From: Heloderma charlesbogerti
Lineage: Eukaryota > Chordata > Lepidosauria > Squamata > Helodermatidae
NCBI GenBank assembly: GCA_026122225.1
Contig: JANEZZ010001897.1
Location: forward strand, 372,001 to 436,000
Reading direction: 5' to 3'
Length of the DNA stretch: 64,000 nt
The translations under genes were made by a program, and so were the position numbers. Within the stretch, counting starts at the first letter, position 1. Each line of letters opens with the position of its first letter. Under the pieces are notes generated by a model. That model saw only the letters and a list, made by a program, of their open reading frames with translations, did no database searches and was not told the origin of the DNA. Of the stretch, positions 39,775-53,270 are shown one piece after another.

Positions 39775-41573
39775 ACTCCTCCCCATTCCATCCAGTTACT
39801 GCATGCACTTACACAGGGTCCCTACCACCAGGCAATACAATTCACACAAGATATCCAGCAACCTCAGATATCCAGCAACCTGAACACAGTTCAGACCACA
39901 ACTGCACCACAACAAGAAATCCAGAAAAGTCCCTATGATCAGAGCAGATAACTCAAGAAAGTCAAGTTACACACTATGTGCATTATATGATCAAGGAATA
40001 TAGCATGTAGAAAACTTTCCAGAAAATATCTGTTTATGTAAGAGATAGGACCATAACACTAAGGCTTGACAGATGTCAACAAATTTAGGGTTTTTTAAGC
40101 CTGAGAGATTATAACAAACAGCCTTCTCCTGAAGTTCACATGGTAGGGAAAAACAGGTGAATGCTATTATCCTTATGTCCCACCTGTAAACTTCCCAGAG
40201 ACACTTTATTTTTACACTGGTATCCTGCCCATTTCTCAGGGAGTTCAGGGCAGTGTACAGGGTTTTCCGCTATGCCAGTGTGGTGCAATGGTTAGAGTGT
40301 TGGACTGGAACATGGGAGATCCCGGTTTCTAGTCCCTACTTGGCCATGAAGTTCACTGGGTGACTTTGGGCCAGTCACTGACTCTCAGCACAACCTACCT
40401 CACAGGGTTGTTGTGAGGATAAAATGGAAAGGAGGATGAACATGTACGCCACTTTGGGTTCCTTGCAAGAGGAAAAAGGCAGGGTATAAATGTAGTAGTA
40501 AATAACAATGATGCAATTTTATCTTCCTCACAAAACACGTGTTAGGTGGATTAGCCTGCAAAGGAGTGTCTAGCCCACATCACAAGTAAGCTTCATAGTT
40601 GAGCACGAATTTAAAACAAAGTCTCCCCAGTCCTAGTCTAACACTCTACCCACTACACATTCGGACGACAACTGCTGAAAATAATACGTTATACTAGATT
40701 AACAAATGAGCTGTCCATGGCCCCCTAAATGCATTAAAGGTAAATGGTGTATGTTTCAGCTCCCAAACACCAAAACGCTCTTTGACCTAACATGAGCAGT
40801 AATAAATAGCCATTTTATCAATCAATCAATCAATCAATCCTTTTATTGTTTCAACCAGAGGTTACAACAAGCAAAACAATAAAGATAAAACATACAAAAA
40901 ACAAATCAAACAAATCATATTAATTTTTAATTTCCGGCAAGGTCATAAAATTAGCTCTATGCGATTGGGCGGTGAGAGCAAAACTGGCCAATGCCAAGAA
41001 GACCAACTTCCTTCTGAAAGTAAACAAAAAGTGTATTCTGTCTAAATCGGACCAGCTGGACTTTTTTCAAGAAAACGATGCAAATATTTAGAACGAATTT
41101 GAGAAAAGGGCATAGAACTGGACCCGCTAGGTTCAGCTCTCTCCTCCCCATCCCCGCAGCCGCCAGCAGCTCAGCGACACTCGGCTCCGGCGTGAGGCCC
41201 CCGGTCAGGCGCAAAACGTTCGGGGCATTTCTGTCTCCTCCGCCCGGGATAACGGGGCCTGTCTTAGGACAGGCGTCCTTCCGCTCTACCCGTCTGAGAA
41301 CGGAGAGAGCCGTGCTCTGCTCTCCCGGCTGGAGAGAAGGCGGCAGCCAATTCCACTCTGAAGGAACCGGGGCAGAGACGGCAGGCCCAGCCTGAGGCTC
41401 GGGGTACGAACCAGACGCCCAAACCCTCCCCGCTTGCCGGCTTCGGCTTTCCTGGCTTCTGACCTGCGACGCCGTCTTTTCCGCGGCCGAGGAAGCGAAG
41501 GCTCCACGTCCCGGCGGCGAGAGGGAGGTGGGAACAGCCAAGAGCGCAGCGCCTCGGACAGCCATTTGTACAT
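9124..41573 (-). CDS. SENP2: SENP2, SUMO-specific protease 2 (complete, 17 coding exons)
   Basis: A nuclear-envelope/nucleoplasmic cysteine protease that matures SUMO precursors and removes SUMO from targets. The CDS on the minus strand joins 41573-41464, 35365-35310, 33425-33316, 31945-31909, 27553-27472, 26190-26034, 24434-24331, 23481-23399, 21092-21047, 20254-20194, 17968-17804, 17459-17328, 16557-16354, 16249-16170, 15084-15000, 9684-9589 and 9186-9124. This sums to 1671 nt (556 aa plus stop), and every junction keeps phase. Human SENP2 is 589 aa with, as I recall, the same number of exons. The N-terminus has an amphipathic start ([14 protein letters not shown]) and a basic NLS (RPRKRRRR). 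The C48 peptidase domain spans about 338-556, with His445, Asp462, Gln509 and Cys515; the His-Asp (17) and Asp-Cys (53) spacings equal human H478/D495/C548. The linker exons are fast-evolving, so exons 4, 5 and 8 rest mainly on splice sites and phase. It lies head-to-head with TMEM41A. Confidence 0.93.
9589..9684 (-). CDS. SENP2: SENP2 exon 16 (catalytic Cys)
   Basis: 32 codons, [20 protein letters not shown].... Cys515 of SDCGMF is the nucleophile and Gln509 the oxyanion-hole residue. Acceptor CACTCAG, donor ACACAG|GTGAGT. It is separated from exon 15 by a 5.3-kb intron packed with LINEs. Confidence 0.96.
9783..9925 (-). repeat. Unclassified interspersed repeat, left copy
   Basis: Contains TTAGTCTGTTGCAGCAAAAA, a CTTATGGCACCTTAAAGA block and CTTCATCATATGCATGAAG. 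The same repeat in opposite orientation occurs at 11085-11174, continuing at 14293-14335. It resembles an abundant reptile SINE-like repeat, but I cannot name the family. Confidence 0.5.
9988..10901 (+). mobile_element. CR1 LINE 3' fragment, internally deleted
   Basis: Encodes the RT region from the GNYRP-like block through FADD-equivalent SADDTKL. It then jumps from EDRNKG directly to MFSLEKT; against the intact CR1 at 28.4-31.8 kb about 0.5 kb is missing there. Frameshifts occur. It ends with the CR1-type terminus ATTCTATGATTCTATGA. Confidence 0.88.
11085..11174 (+). repeat. Unclassified interspersed repeat, right copy, interrupted by Bov-B
   Basis: GAGGTTAACACTTCATGCAT...GCTAGTCCTTAGAGTTAAAGGT continues after the Bov-B at 14305 as TGCCACAAGACTCC. 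It is an inverted partner of 9783-9925. Confidence 0.5.
11175..14292 (+). mobile_element. Bov-B (RTE) LINE, essentially full length, 12-bp TSD
   Basis: Target-site duplication AGAGTTAAAGGT at 11163-11174 and 14293-14304. The 5' region carries the Bov-B signature GGCAACCCACTCCAGTATTC. A single reading frame of about 1000 codons runs 11270-14278 without frameshift: apurinic endonuclease first ([20 protein letters not shown]), then reverse transcriptase ([30 protein letters not shown] at 13643-13657), then a C-terminal [14 protein letters not shown] block. It is broken only by TAA at 11954, TGA at 12512 and TGA at 13064. The 3' end is the short CAACAACAACAA repeat. It lies in SENP2 intron 15, antisense to the gene. 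Confidence 0.94.
11270..14278 (+). pseudogene. Bov-B ORF (endonuclease-reverse transcriptase) with three in-frame stops
   Basis: All segments lie in one frame. The stops at 11954-11956, 12512-12514 and 13064-13066 are each one C-to-T (or equivalent single) change from a sense codon. No indel frameshift was found on reading the frame through, so this is a recently inactivated copy. The 368-codon terminal segment from 13172 holds the main RT core. Confidence 0.88.
14652..14932. mobile_element. MITE with imperfect TIRs
   Basis: The left end ATAACAATCCTGGTTTAAT...CTATGGTTTATTA pairs with right-end TAATAAACCATAGCTTATTAAGCCAGGATTGTTAT. No coding capacity. It ends about 70 bp from SENP2 exon 15. 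Confidence 0.6.
15000..15084 (-). CDS. SENP2: SENP2 exon 15
   Basis: Encodes [16 protein letters not shown]... to ...WTLYSVKPH, aligned with human YLQDESKTKRNSDLN and the WTHHSMKPH segment. The histidines after WT are replaced by Leu-Tyr. The donor CAT|GTGTGTGTGA lies at the edge of a short GT run. Confidence 0.92.
15365..15800. repeat. ACCATGGTT-rich foldback repeat
   Basis: Repeated, partly inverted CATGGTT / AACCATG words (ATGGTTAATTTACCATG, CCATGGTTCAACTGG, CCCATGGTTTGTTGC, AAACATGGTTTAAA). It is similar in style to the elements at 51.6 and 55.0 kb. Boundaries are uncertain. Confidence 0.35.
16170..16249 (-). CDS. SENP2: SENP2 exon 14 (catalytic Asp)
   Basis: Encodes [19 protein letters not shown].... 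The Asp in YYDSMG is the catalytic acid (Asp462, human Asp495). Donor TTGCT|GTAAGT. Confidence 0.95.
16354..16557 (-). CDS. SENP2: SENP2 exon 13 (catalytic His)
   Basis: 68 codons, residues 382-449, [14 protein letters not shown]... to ...[11 protein letters not shown]. The His of VHW is the catalytic base (His445 here, human His478). Acceptor TTTATAG, donor TTAGTG|GTGAGT. Confidence 0.96.
17328..17459 (-). CDS. SENP2: SENP2 exon 12 (start of C48 protease domain)
   Basis: 44 codons (residues 338-381): [10 protein letters not shown]..., then [13 protein letters not shown]...QQWLND, the SUMO-contacting entry of the Ulp1-type fold. The last residue is V where human has E (WLNDE). Donor GTG|GTGAGA. 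Confidence 0.94.
17804..17968 (-). CDS. SENP2: SENP2 exon 11
   Basis: 55 codons. Contains [13 protein letters not shown], matching human PDLSEEVSARLRL near the region where a nuclear export signal has been described in human SENP2. Ends PDLTE before the protease domain. Acceptor TTTTAACAG, donor AGAG|GTACTG. Confidence 0.92.
18520..18690 (-). repeat. tRNA-derived SINE, second family
   Basis: Read on the minus strand: CTCAGTGGTAGAGCATATGC (A box), then TGCAGAAGGTACCAAGTTCA (B box), ending with a CAAATAGTCTGACCTGGTAT-like tail. Related to 50221-50412 and 59890-59985. Confidence 0.6.
20194..20254 (-). CDS. SENP2: SENP2 exon 10
   Basis: 61-nt exon encoding [20 protein letters not shown]. Acceptor GCTTTTCTTAG, donor AGAG|GTGAGT. 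The phase fits exons 9 and 11; the sequence is divergent from human. Confidence 0.75.
21047..21092 (-). CDS. SENP2: SENP2 exon 9
   Basis: 46-nt exon encoding [14 protein letters not shown], comparable to human ...RGPLCSLRSEK. Acceptor TTTTTTTAAG, donor AACAG|GTTGGT. Confidence 0.75.
21364..21424. repeat. Palindrome, 24-bp arms
   Basis: Arms 21370-21393 and 21399-21422 (TGATCACCATGGCTT core) match with one mismatch around the spacer ACCAT. It lies in SENP2 intron 8. Confidence 0.85.
21665..22000 (-). mobile_element. L2 LINE 3' end
   Basis: The minus strand encodes an L2-type C-terminal block ([20 protein letters not shown], then [10 protein letters not shown]), followed by the ATTGTTGTACATCACCCAGA tail typical of L2 3' ends. 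5' truncated. Confidence 0.75.
22265..22316. repeat. Palindrome, perfect 21-bp arms
   Basis: 22265-22285 (ATATATGCAGAAAAGACATCT) and 22296-22316 are exact reverse complements with a 10-nt spacer. Confidence 0.85.
22413..22535. mobile_element. hAT-like MITE
   Basis: Left end CAGAGGTGGGGAAC, core CTACAACTCCCATCAGGCC and the mirrored CAGTCCAACATCATCTGGAG. The right terminus is degraded. Confidence 0.6.
23399..23481 (-). CDS. SENP2: SENP2 exon 8 (candidate)
   Basis: 83 nt encoding [20 protein letters not shown]..., donor AATG|GTAAGT, acceptor CTGAACCAAG. Exons 7 and 9 cannot join directly in frame. This length (1+81+1) restores phase on both sides. The sequence itself is poorly conserved. Confidence 0.6.
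24331..24434 (-). CDS. SENP2: SENP2 exon 7
   Basis: Encodes [20 protein letters not shown]..., matching the human GVQKEEREKYRKLLE segment. Acceptor CCCCCTAG, donor TTGAA|GTAAGT. It is lysine/glutamate rich and probably helical. Confidence 0.92.
24475..24505. repeat. Short perfect palindrome
   Basis: 14-bp arms TGAATTCCACTATT / AATAGTGGAATTCA with a GTT loop, about 40 bp upstream of the SENP2 exon 7 acceptor. Confidence 0.85.
25070..25320 (-). repeat. Unclassified repeat shared with 36.0-36.4 kb
   Basis: On the minus strand it translates to a [19 protein letters not shown]... stretch that resembles the + strand translation at 36106-36220 ([19 protein letters not shown]...). Shared DNA words include GTCACAAAAG and the GGCC(T)ATAG(A)A block. 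Confidence 0.45.
26034..26190 (-). CDS. SENP2: SENP2 exon 6 (GC donor)
   Basis: Encodes [17 protein letters not shown]... ending KKPHYTVEE, matching human ...RPHCTVEE. Acceptor CCTCCTACCAG. The donor is GAAGAG|GCAAGT, a GC-AG intron with otherwise perfect consensus. No GT donor fits the conserved EE|GVQ boundary. Confidence 0.88.
26693..26925 (+). repeat. tRNA-derived squamate SINE, copy B
   Basis: GGCCAGTGTGGTGTAGTGG start, ATTCTAGTCCCCACTTGGCC, TGACTTTGGGCCAGTCACAG, then GGTGGGATATAAATG and (AATA)n. Same family as 6826-7067 and 40268-40503. Confidence 0.85.
27472..27553 (-). CDS. SENP2: SENP2 exon 5
   Basis: Acceptor CTTTCCATAG, donor GTGAG|GTAAAA. Only one frame is open ([20 protein letters not shown]...), and it is the frame demanded by both neighbours. 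Similarity to human is weak, as expected for the linker. Confidence 0.7.
28119..28250. mobile_element. Short TIR element
   Basis: Left AATCCAAAGGAAGTTAGTCA and right TGACTAACTTCCTCTGAATC are inverted repeats. The interior holds TTAAGTCCCACTGGTTTCAT, a word seen in several short elements here. Confidence 0.55.
28475..31360 (-). CDS. CR1 ORF2: endonuclease-reverse transcriptase, 961 aa, open
   Basis: Uninterrupted ORF. The N-terminal apurinic-like endonuclease has the CLYTNAQSM start, [25 protein letters not shown] and GESDHVV motifs. The central/C-terminal reverse transcriptase has [59 protein letters not shown] and FADDTKL (F at residue about 695, 29267-29278), with both catalytic Asp of the FADD box. 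A C-terminal helix-rich domain ends ...[11 protein letters not shown]. Length is typical for CR1 ORF2. Intactness implies recent insertion; activity is not shown, and ORF1 is incomplete. Confidence 0.95.
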   Translation of the reverse strand: MLGVTMDIGACTAMERTALIASSNSLQTHVGRKPDYEAHGLRCLYTNAQSMGNKQNELELLIQEGNYDLIGITETWWDDSHDWNTAVEGYNLFKKNRRNRKGGGVALYVKNTYLCREIQEEELGSPIESIWVEINGAKNKRNLVVGVYYRPPNQGEDKDETFEKQIANVLRKHDVVVMGDFNFPDICWETNSAKHGPSRKFLTCVADNFLLQKVEEGTRGSAILDLTLTNRDDLVDKVAVTGTLGESDHVVLEFLVLREAKAECSQTRTLDFRKADFNKLRTMISKVPWQAMLARKGVQDGWELLKKEILKAQSQTIPTRRKGGRQQKKPMWLHKKLRDDLKTKKDTYRKWKEGQATKEEYRQVAQNCRDGVRKAKAENEVRLARDAKNNKKAFFSYVHSKRQRKEMVVQLLNKDGKMITDDKEKAEVLNSYFGSVFSQKRVYDPPGKSEVQAEGAGLQLEIDRHMVKEHLITLNEFKSPGPDELHPRVIKELAEELSEPLSILFEKSWRTGEVPDDWRRANVVPIFKKGKKEEPGNYRPVSLTSIPGKILEQIIKQSIWKHLDNNAVITRSQHGFVKNKSCQTNLISFFDQVTSLVDRENAVDIIYLDFSKAFDKVPHDILMSKLARSGLDETTIQWIHSWLQNRTQRVLINGTFSSWGEVTSGVPQGSVLGPVLFNIFINDLEEEVQGMLIKFADDTKLGGIANTLEDRNKIQSDLDRLECWAENNRMAFNRDKCQVLHLGKRNQMHRYKMGDTWLNHTTSEKDLGIVVDHKLNMSQQCDVAAKEANAILGCIHRSIASKSREVLVPLYSALVRPHLEYCVQFWAPHFKKDADKLERVQRRATKMIRGLETKPYEERLKELGMFSLEKRKLRGDMIALFKYLKGCHREEGQDLFLIIPECRTRNNGLKLQEARFRLNIRKNFLSVRAIRQWNQLPGEVVGSPTLEAFKTRLDSHLSGML
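31384..31818 (-). pseudogene. CR1 ORF1 C-terminal fragment (SGNH esterase-like)
   Basis: Open frame of about 145 residues with the SGNH-hydrolase blocks [11 protein letters not shown] (Asn block) and [14 protein letters not shown] (catalytic Asp-His block), ending at 31384, 23 bp before the ORF2 ATG. The N-terminal half, with the nucleophile Ser block, is lost by 5' truncation. The upstream codons of the frame are unrelated intron. Confidence 0.85.
31909..31945 (-). CDS. SENP2: SENP2 exon 4 (37-nt exon, candidate)
   Basis: Encodes [12 protein letters not shown] plus one base. Acceptor GCTGACAAGCAG, strong donor TTTGG|GTAAGTG. Length 3n+1 is what the phase-0 end of exon 3 and the start of exon 5 require. 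The sequence is not clearly conserved. A CR1 LINE begins only about 90 bp downstream in the intron. Confidence 0.6.
33316..33425 (-). CDS. SENP2: SENP2 exon 3
   Basis: Acceptor CTTTTTCTAG, donor GATAAG|GTTTGT. It encodes 36 codons with hydrophobic spacing ([16 protein letters not shown]...) similar to the human region after the NLS. Phase 2 in, phase 0 out. Confidence 0.75.
33475..33789 (+). pseudogene. Possible DIRS-like RT/RNase H fragment
   Basis: An open frame of 104 codons includes [12 protein letters not shown] and [14 protein letters not shown]. Spacing of the APFW and P-x-LW elements recalls the RT-RNase H part of DIRS-type polyproteins. No flanking inverted repeats were seen. It is antisense in SENP2 intron 2. 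It could be a chance ORF. Confidence 0.35.
35310..35365 (-). CDS. SENP2: SENP2 exon 2
   Basis: Acceptor TTGTCTTCACAG, donor CTTG|GTAATG. It encodes [18 protein letters not shown], comparable to the human segment before the KRPRLD motif (a second basic patch). The phases fit exons 1 and 3. Confidence 0.8.
36024..36410 (+). repeat. Unclassified repeat shared with 25.1 kb
   Basis: See 25070-25320. Two overlapping frames give protein-like similarity to the minus-strand copy, with a frameshift between them. No known domain. Confidence 0.45.
36929..37238. mobile_element. hAT-like MITE, longer form
   Basis: CAGGGATAGGCAACC at the left and TTGTCTACCCCTG at the right are imperfect inverted termini, of the same type as 8643-8778. 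About 310 bp, no transposase. Confidence 0.55.
37844..37969. repeat. Perfect 126-bp palindrome (62-bp arms)
   Basis: 37844-37905 and 37908-37969 are exact reverse complements around a TG centre. The arms run AGGATGCAATCCTATGCATG ... CTACAACTCCCAGCATTCCC. It shares its order of words with the palindrome at 41728-41809. It lies in SENP2 intron 1. Confidence 0.93.
39730..39777. repeat. Compound (TC)n(AC)n microsatellite
   Basis: A CT-dinucleotide run of about 20 bp is followed by an AC run of about 25 bp. It is the source of spurious Leu/Ser and His/Thr repeats in translated frames. Confidence 0.95.
40268..40503 (+). repeat. tRNA-derived squamate SINE, copy C
   Basis: GCCAGTGTGGTGCAATGGTT head, GTTTCTAGTCCCTACTTGGC, TGACTTTGGGCCAGTCACTG, tail AGGCAGGGTATAAATG. 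Third copy of the family. Confidence 0.8.
40815..41060 (-). repeat. Probable retroelement 3' end with (TGAT)n tail
   Basis: On the minus strand an A/T-rich stretch ends in a run of about five TGAT units (40817-40838). Tetranucleotide tails are common on non-LTR 3' ends; the family was not recognised. Confidence 0.3.
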
Positions 41574-41690
41574 AGGCCTCGGCCACAGCGGCCGGGCCGG
41601 AATTACGTCACTTACCAGCGACAGGCGCGTCGCTACTGACGAACGTTTGGACTGACCAGCGAGATGAAGAGGGGCTATATACGTGCGCGT
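41080..41690. promoter_or_regulatory. SENP2: CpG island / SENP2 promoter and exon 1
   Basis: An abrupt rise in GC and CpG relative to the AT-rich surroundings, centred on the SENP2 start codon (41573). Open frames here on both strands are a by-product of the composition. A TATA-like GGGGCTATATACG lies at about 41671. Transcription start inferred near 41.6 kb. Confidence 0.75.
41464..41573 (-). CDS. SENP2: SENP2 exon 1 (coding part)
   Basis: ATG at 41573-41571 opens [14 protein letters not shown]..., matching the conserved SENP2 N-terminal membrane/nuclear-pore targeting helix. A basic [11 protein letters not shown] follows. Donor CGCAG|GTCAGA after 41464 leaves phase 2. The exon sits in the CpG island. 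Confidence 0.9.
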
Positions 41691-41727
41691 ATAATGTTTT
41701 CCCTCACTCGAGTTAAGGGCGGAATCC

Positions 41728-41809
41728 TACGCATGTTTAGGCAGAAAAAAGTCCTACAACTCCCAGCGTCCTGGGAGTTGTAGGACTTTTTTCTGCCTAA
41801 GCATGCGTA
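41728..41809. repeat. Near-perfect palindrome (39-bp arms) upstream of SENP2
   Basis: Arms 41728-41766 and 41771-41809 match with one mismatch around a CGTC spacer. The arm words TACGCATGTTTAGGCAG and TCCTACAACTCCCAG parallel those of the 37.8-kb palindrome. About 150 bp upstream of the SENP2 ATG. Confidence 0.9.
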
Positions 41810-41959
41810 AGTTTGCTTTTTGAACTTGTCTCCCTCATTCACTAACACACGATGTTCTACTTCTCTTCACCCTCCTCTCCCAATTCGGAGGCCACAAACA
41901 CGCAACTAAAAGGAAAGAAATATTATATATGCCTTTTCCAAGCATTTCAGTTTATGTTG

Positions 41960-42120
41960 TTTCAAATCTTTGCGCTGCTGTTAGGTTTTATTCGGTTATT
42001 GTTCTTACTTTATACTGTGGCTCTAAACTTTTAAATCGCATTTTATCGTGTCGTATTTTACGGTTTTAATTATTGTGAAGCATCCAGAGTTTCGGCTACT
42101 GGTGGTATAGAAATGTAATA
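41960..42120 (+). repeat. L2 LINE 3' tail fragment
   Basis: TTTTATCGTGTCGTATTTTA then GTGAAGCATCCAGAGTTTCG and GGTGGTATAGAAATGTAATA match the end of the L2 copy at 48.9 kb. Confidence 0.65.
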
Positions 42121-42214
42121 CTTAACTATGATATATATCTCCCTCCACGCTCAGTTTGGGTGGGGCTGTATGTTTATATAGATTTAGTCTAGCAACATCA
42201 GGCTGTATTAAGTT

Positions 42215-42269
42215 AATACAGCCTAAGTTATAATTCTTCTTCTTTGTTAGAATCTCTGTTGAATAAAAT
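42215..42269 (+). repeat. 55-bp exact repeat, copy 1
   Basis: AATACAGCCTAAGTTATAAT...GTTGAATAAAAT is identical to 45540-45594. The bases just left form a short hairpin (GGCTGTATTAAGTTAATACA...). Confidence 0.85.
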
Positions 42270-42461
42270 TCAACAATTTTATTCTGTTATTTTATTTACT
42301 CTGTTGAACCTGATCAGAAACAGGTCAGTTTCTGTTTCGTTGGTCAACCGTGGCAGAGGAAAAAGACCCACCTCTTTGCTTTCTTAAACCCAAGGGAAGG
42401 GACGCACAGACGGAAGAGGAGGTAGCAAATCCTCTATTAGGAGCCTAGTGAGCCACGTGGG

Positions 42462-42777
42462 CCCCTTCATGGATCACTGCCTTGTTGTGGCGAAGGGGCT
42501 TGCGTAACTCAGTGAAGCCATAAGCTATGCCGTGCAGGGCCACCCAAGACGGACAGGTCATGGCAGAGAGTTCTGACAAAATGTGGTCCACTGGAGAAGG
42601 AAATGGCAACCCACTCCAGTATTCTTGCCAAGAAAACCCCATGGAACGTATCACAAGGCTAAAAGATAGGACGCCGGAAGATGAGCCCCTCAGGTCGGAA
42701 GGTGTCCTATACAGGAAGGCCTGGCGTGCTATGGTCCATGGGGTCACGAAGAGTCGGACACGACTGAACAACAACAA
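42462..42777 (+). mobile_element. Internally deleted Bov-B (316 bp) with its own TSD
   Basis: Target-site duplication GAGCCACGTGGG at 42450-42461 and 42778-42789. The left about 245 bp match the 5' end of the Bov-B at 11.2 kb (through GGTCGGAAGGTGTCC). The remaining about 65 bp match its 3' end (ACAGGAAGGCCTGGCGTGCT to CGACTGAACAACAACAA). About 2.7 kb of the interior is absent. The intact TSD implies that the short form itself was inserted. Confidence 0.93.
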
Positions 42778-43137
42778 GAGCCACGTGGGTGCCGGAAAGG
42801 TGGGTCGAGGCCCGTAGAGCTAGTAAAAGTAGAGCACGCTTCGTCGCAGTGCGTATTCTCTACTAAAAATTCCCAAAGCGAAAGCACAGTGGGTTCTCAC
42901 CATAGAGATATAAGGAGGAGGGGCTCCACTGGCTCCAATAGAAAACAGTGGTGGACCCAACGGCGCGCAGCAACATATACAGGAAGTTCCGGCTGCACGG
43001 CACGTCAGACTTTTTAGTCTCCGGGCGGCTGGATGTGTCGTGAGTGCAGGTACTTTTTTCTCCCGGGTTCCGCGCCTGGCGCGCTTAGTTCCGCCTTTTC
43101 TTTCGTTCCTCTCGGAGGCCGTTGTGAAGGCTCAGCT

Positions 43138-53270
<10,133 letters not shown>

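Larger units (their letters stand above)
41574..43137. other. Divergent SENP2/TMEM41A intergenic region
   Basis: 1.56 kb between the two start codons. It holds the end of the SENP2 CpG island, a palindrome, an L2 tail (about 41960-42120), a 55-bp sequence repeated at 45.5 kb, a deleted Bov-B (42462-42777) and the TMEM41A CpG island. No LIPH exon was seen. Confidence 0.85.

Noticed and set aside
39592..39951. ORFs with Leu/Ser and Thr/His repeats
   Set aside because: Translations of the (TC)n(AC)n microsatellite.
40957..41586. 209-codon minus ORF over the SENP2 CpG island
   Set aside because: A long open frame caused by high GC. The MYKWLSEAL frame is the one matching SENP2 and has a proper donor.
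42527..42817. 96-codon ORF upstream of TMEM41A
   Set aside because: It is a fusion of Bov-B 5' and 3' ends caused by the internal deletion; no reason to think it is translated.
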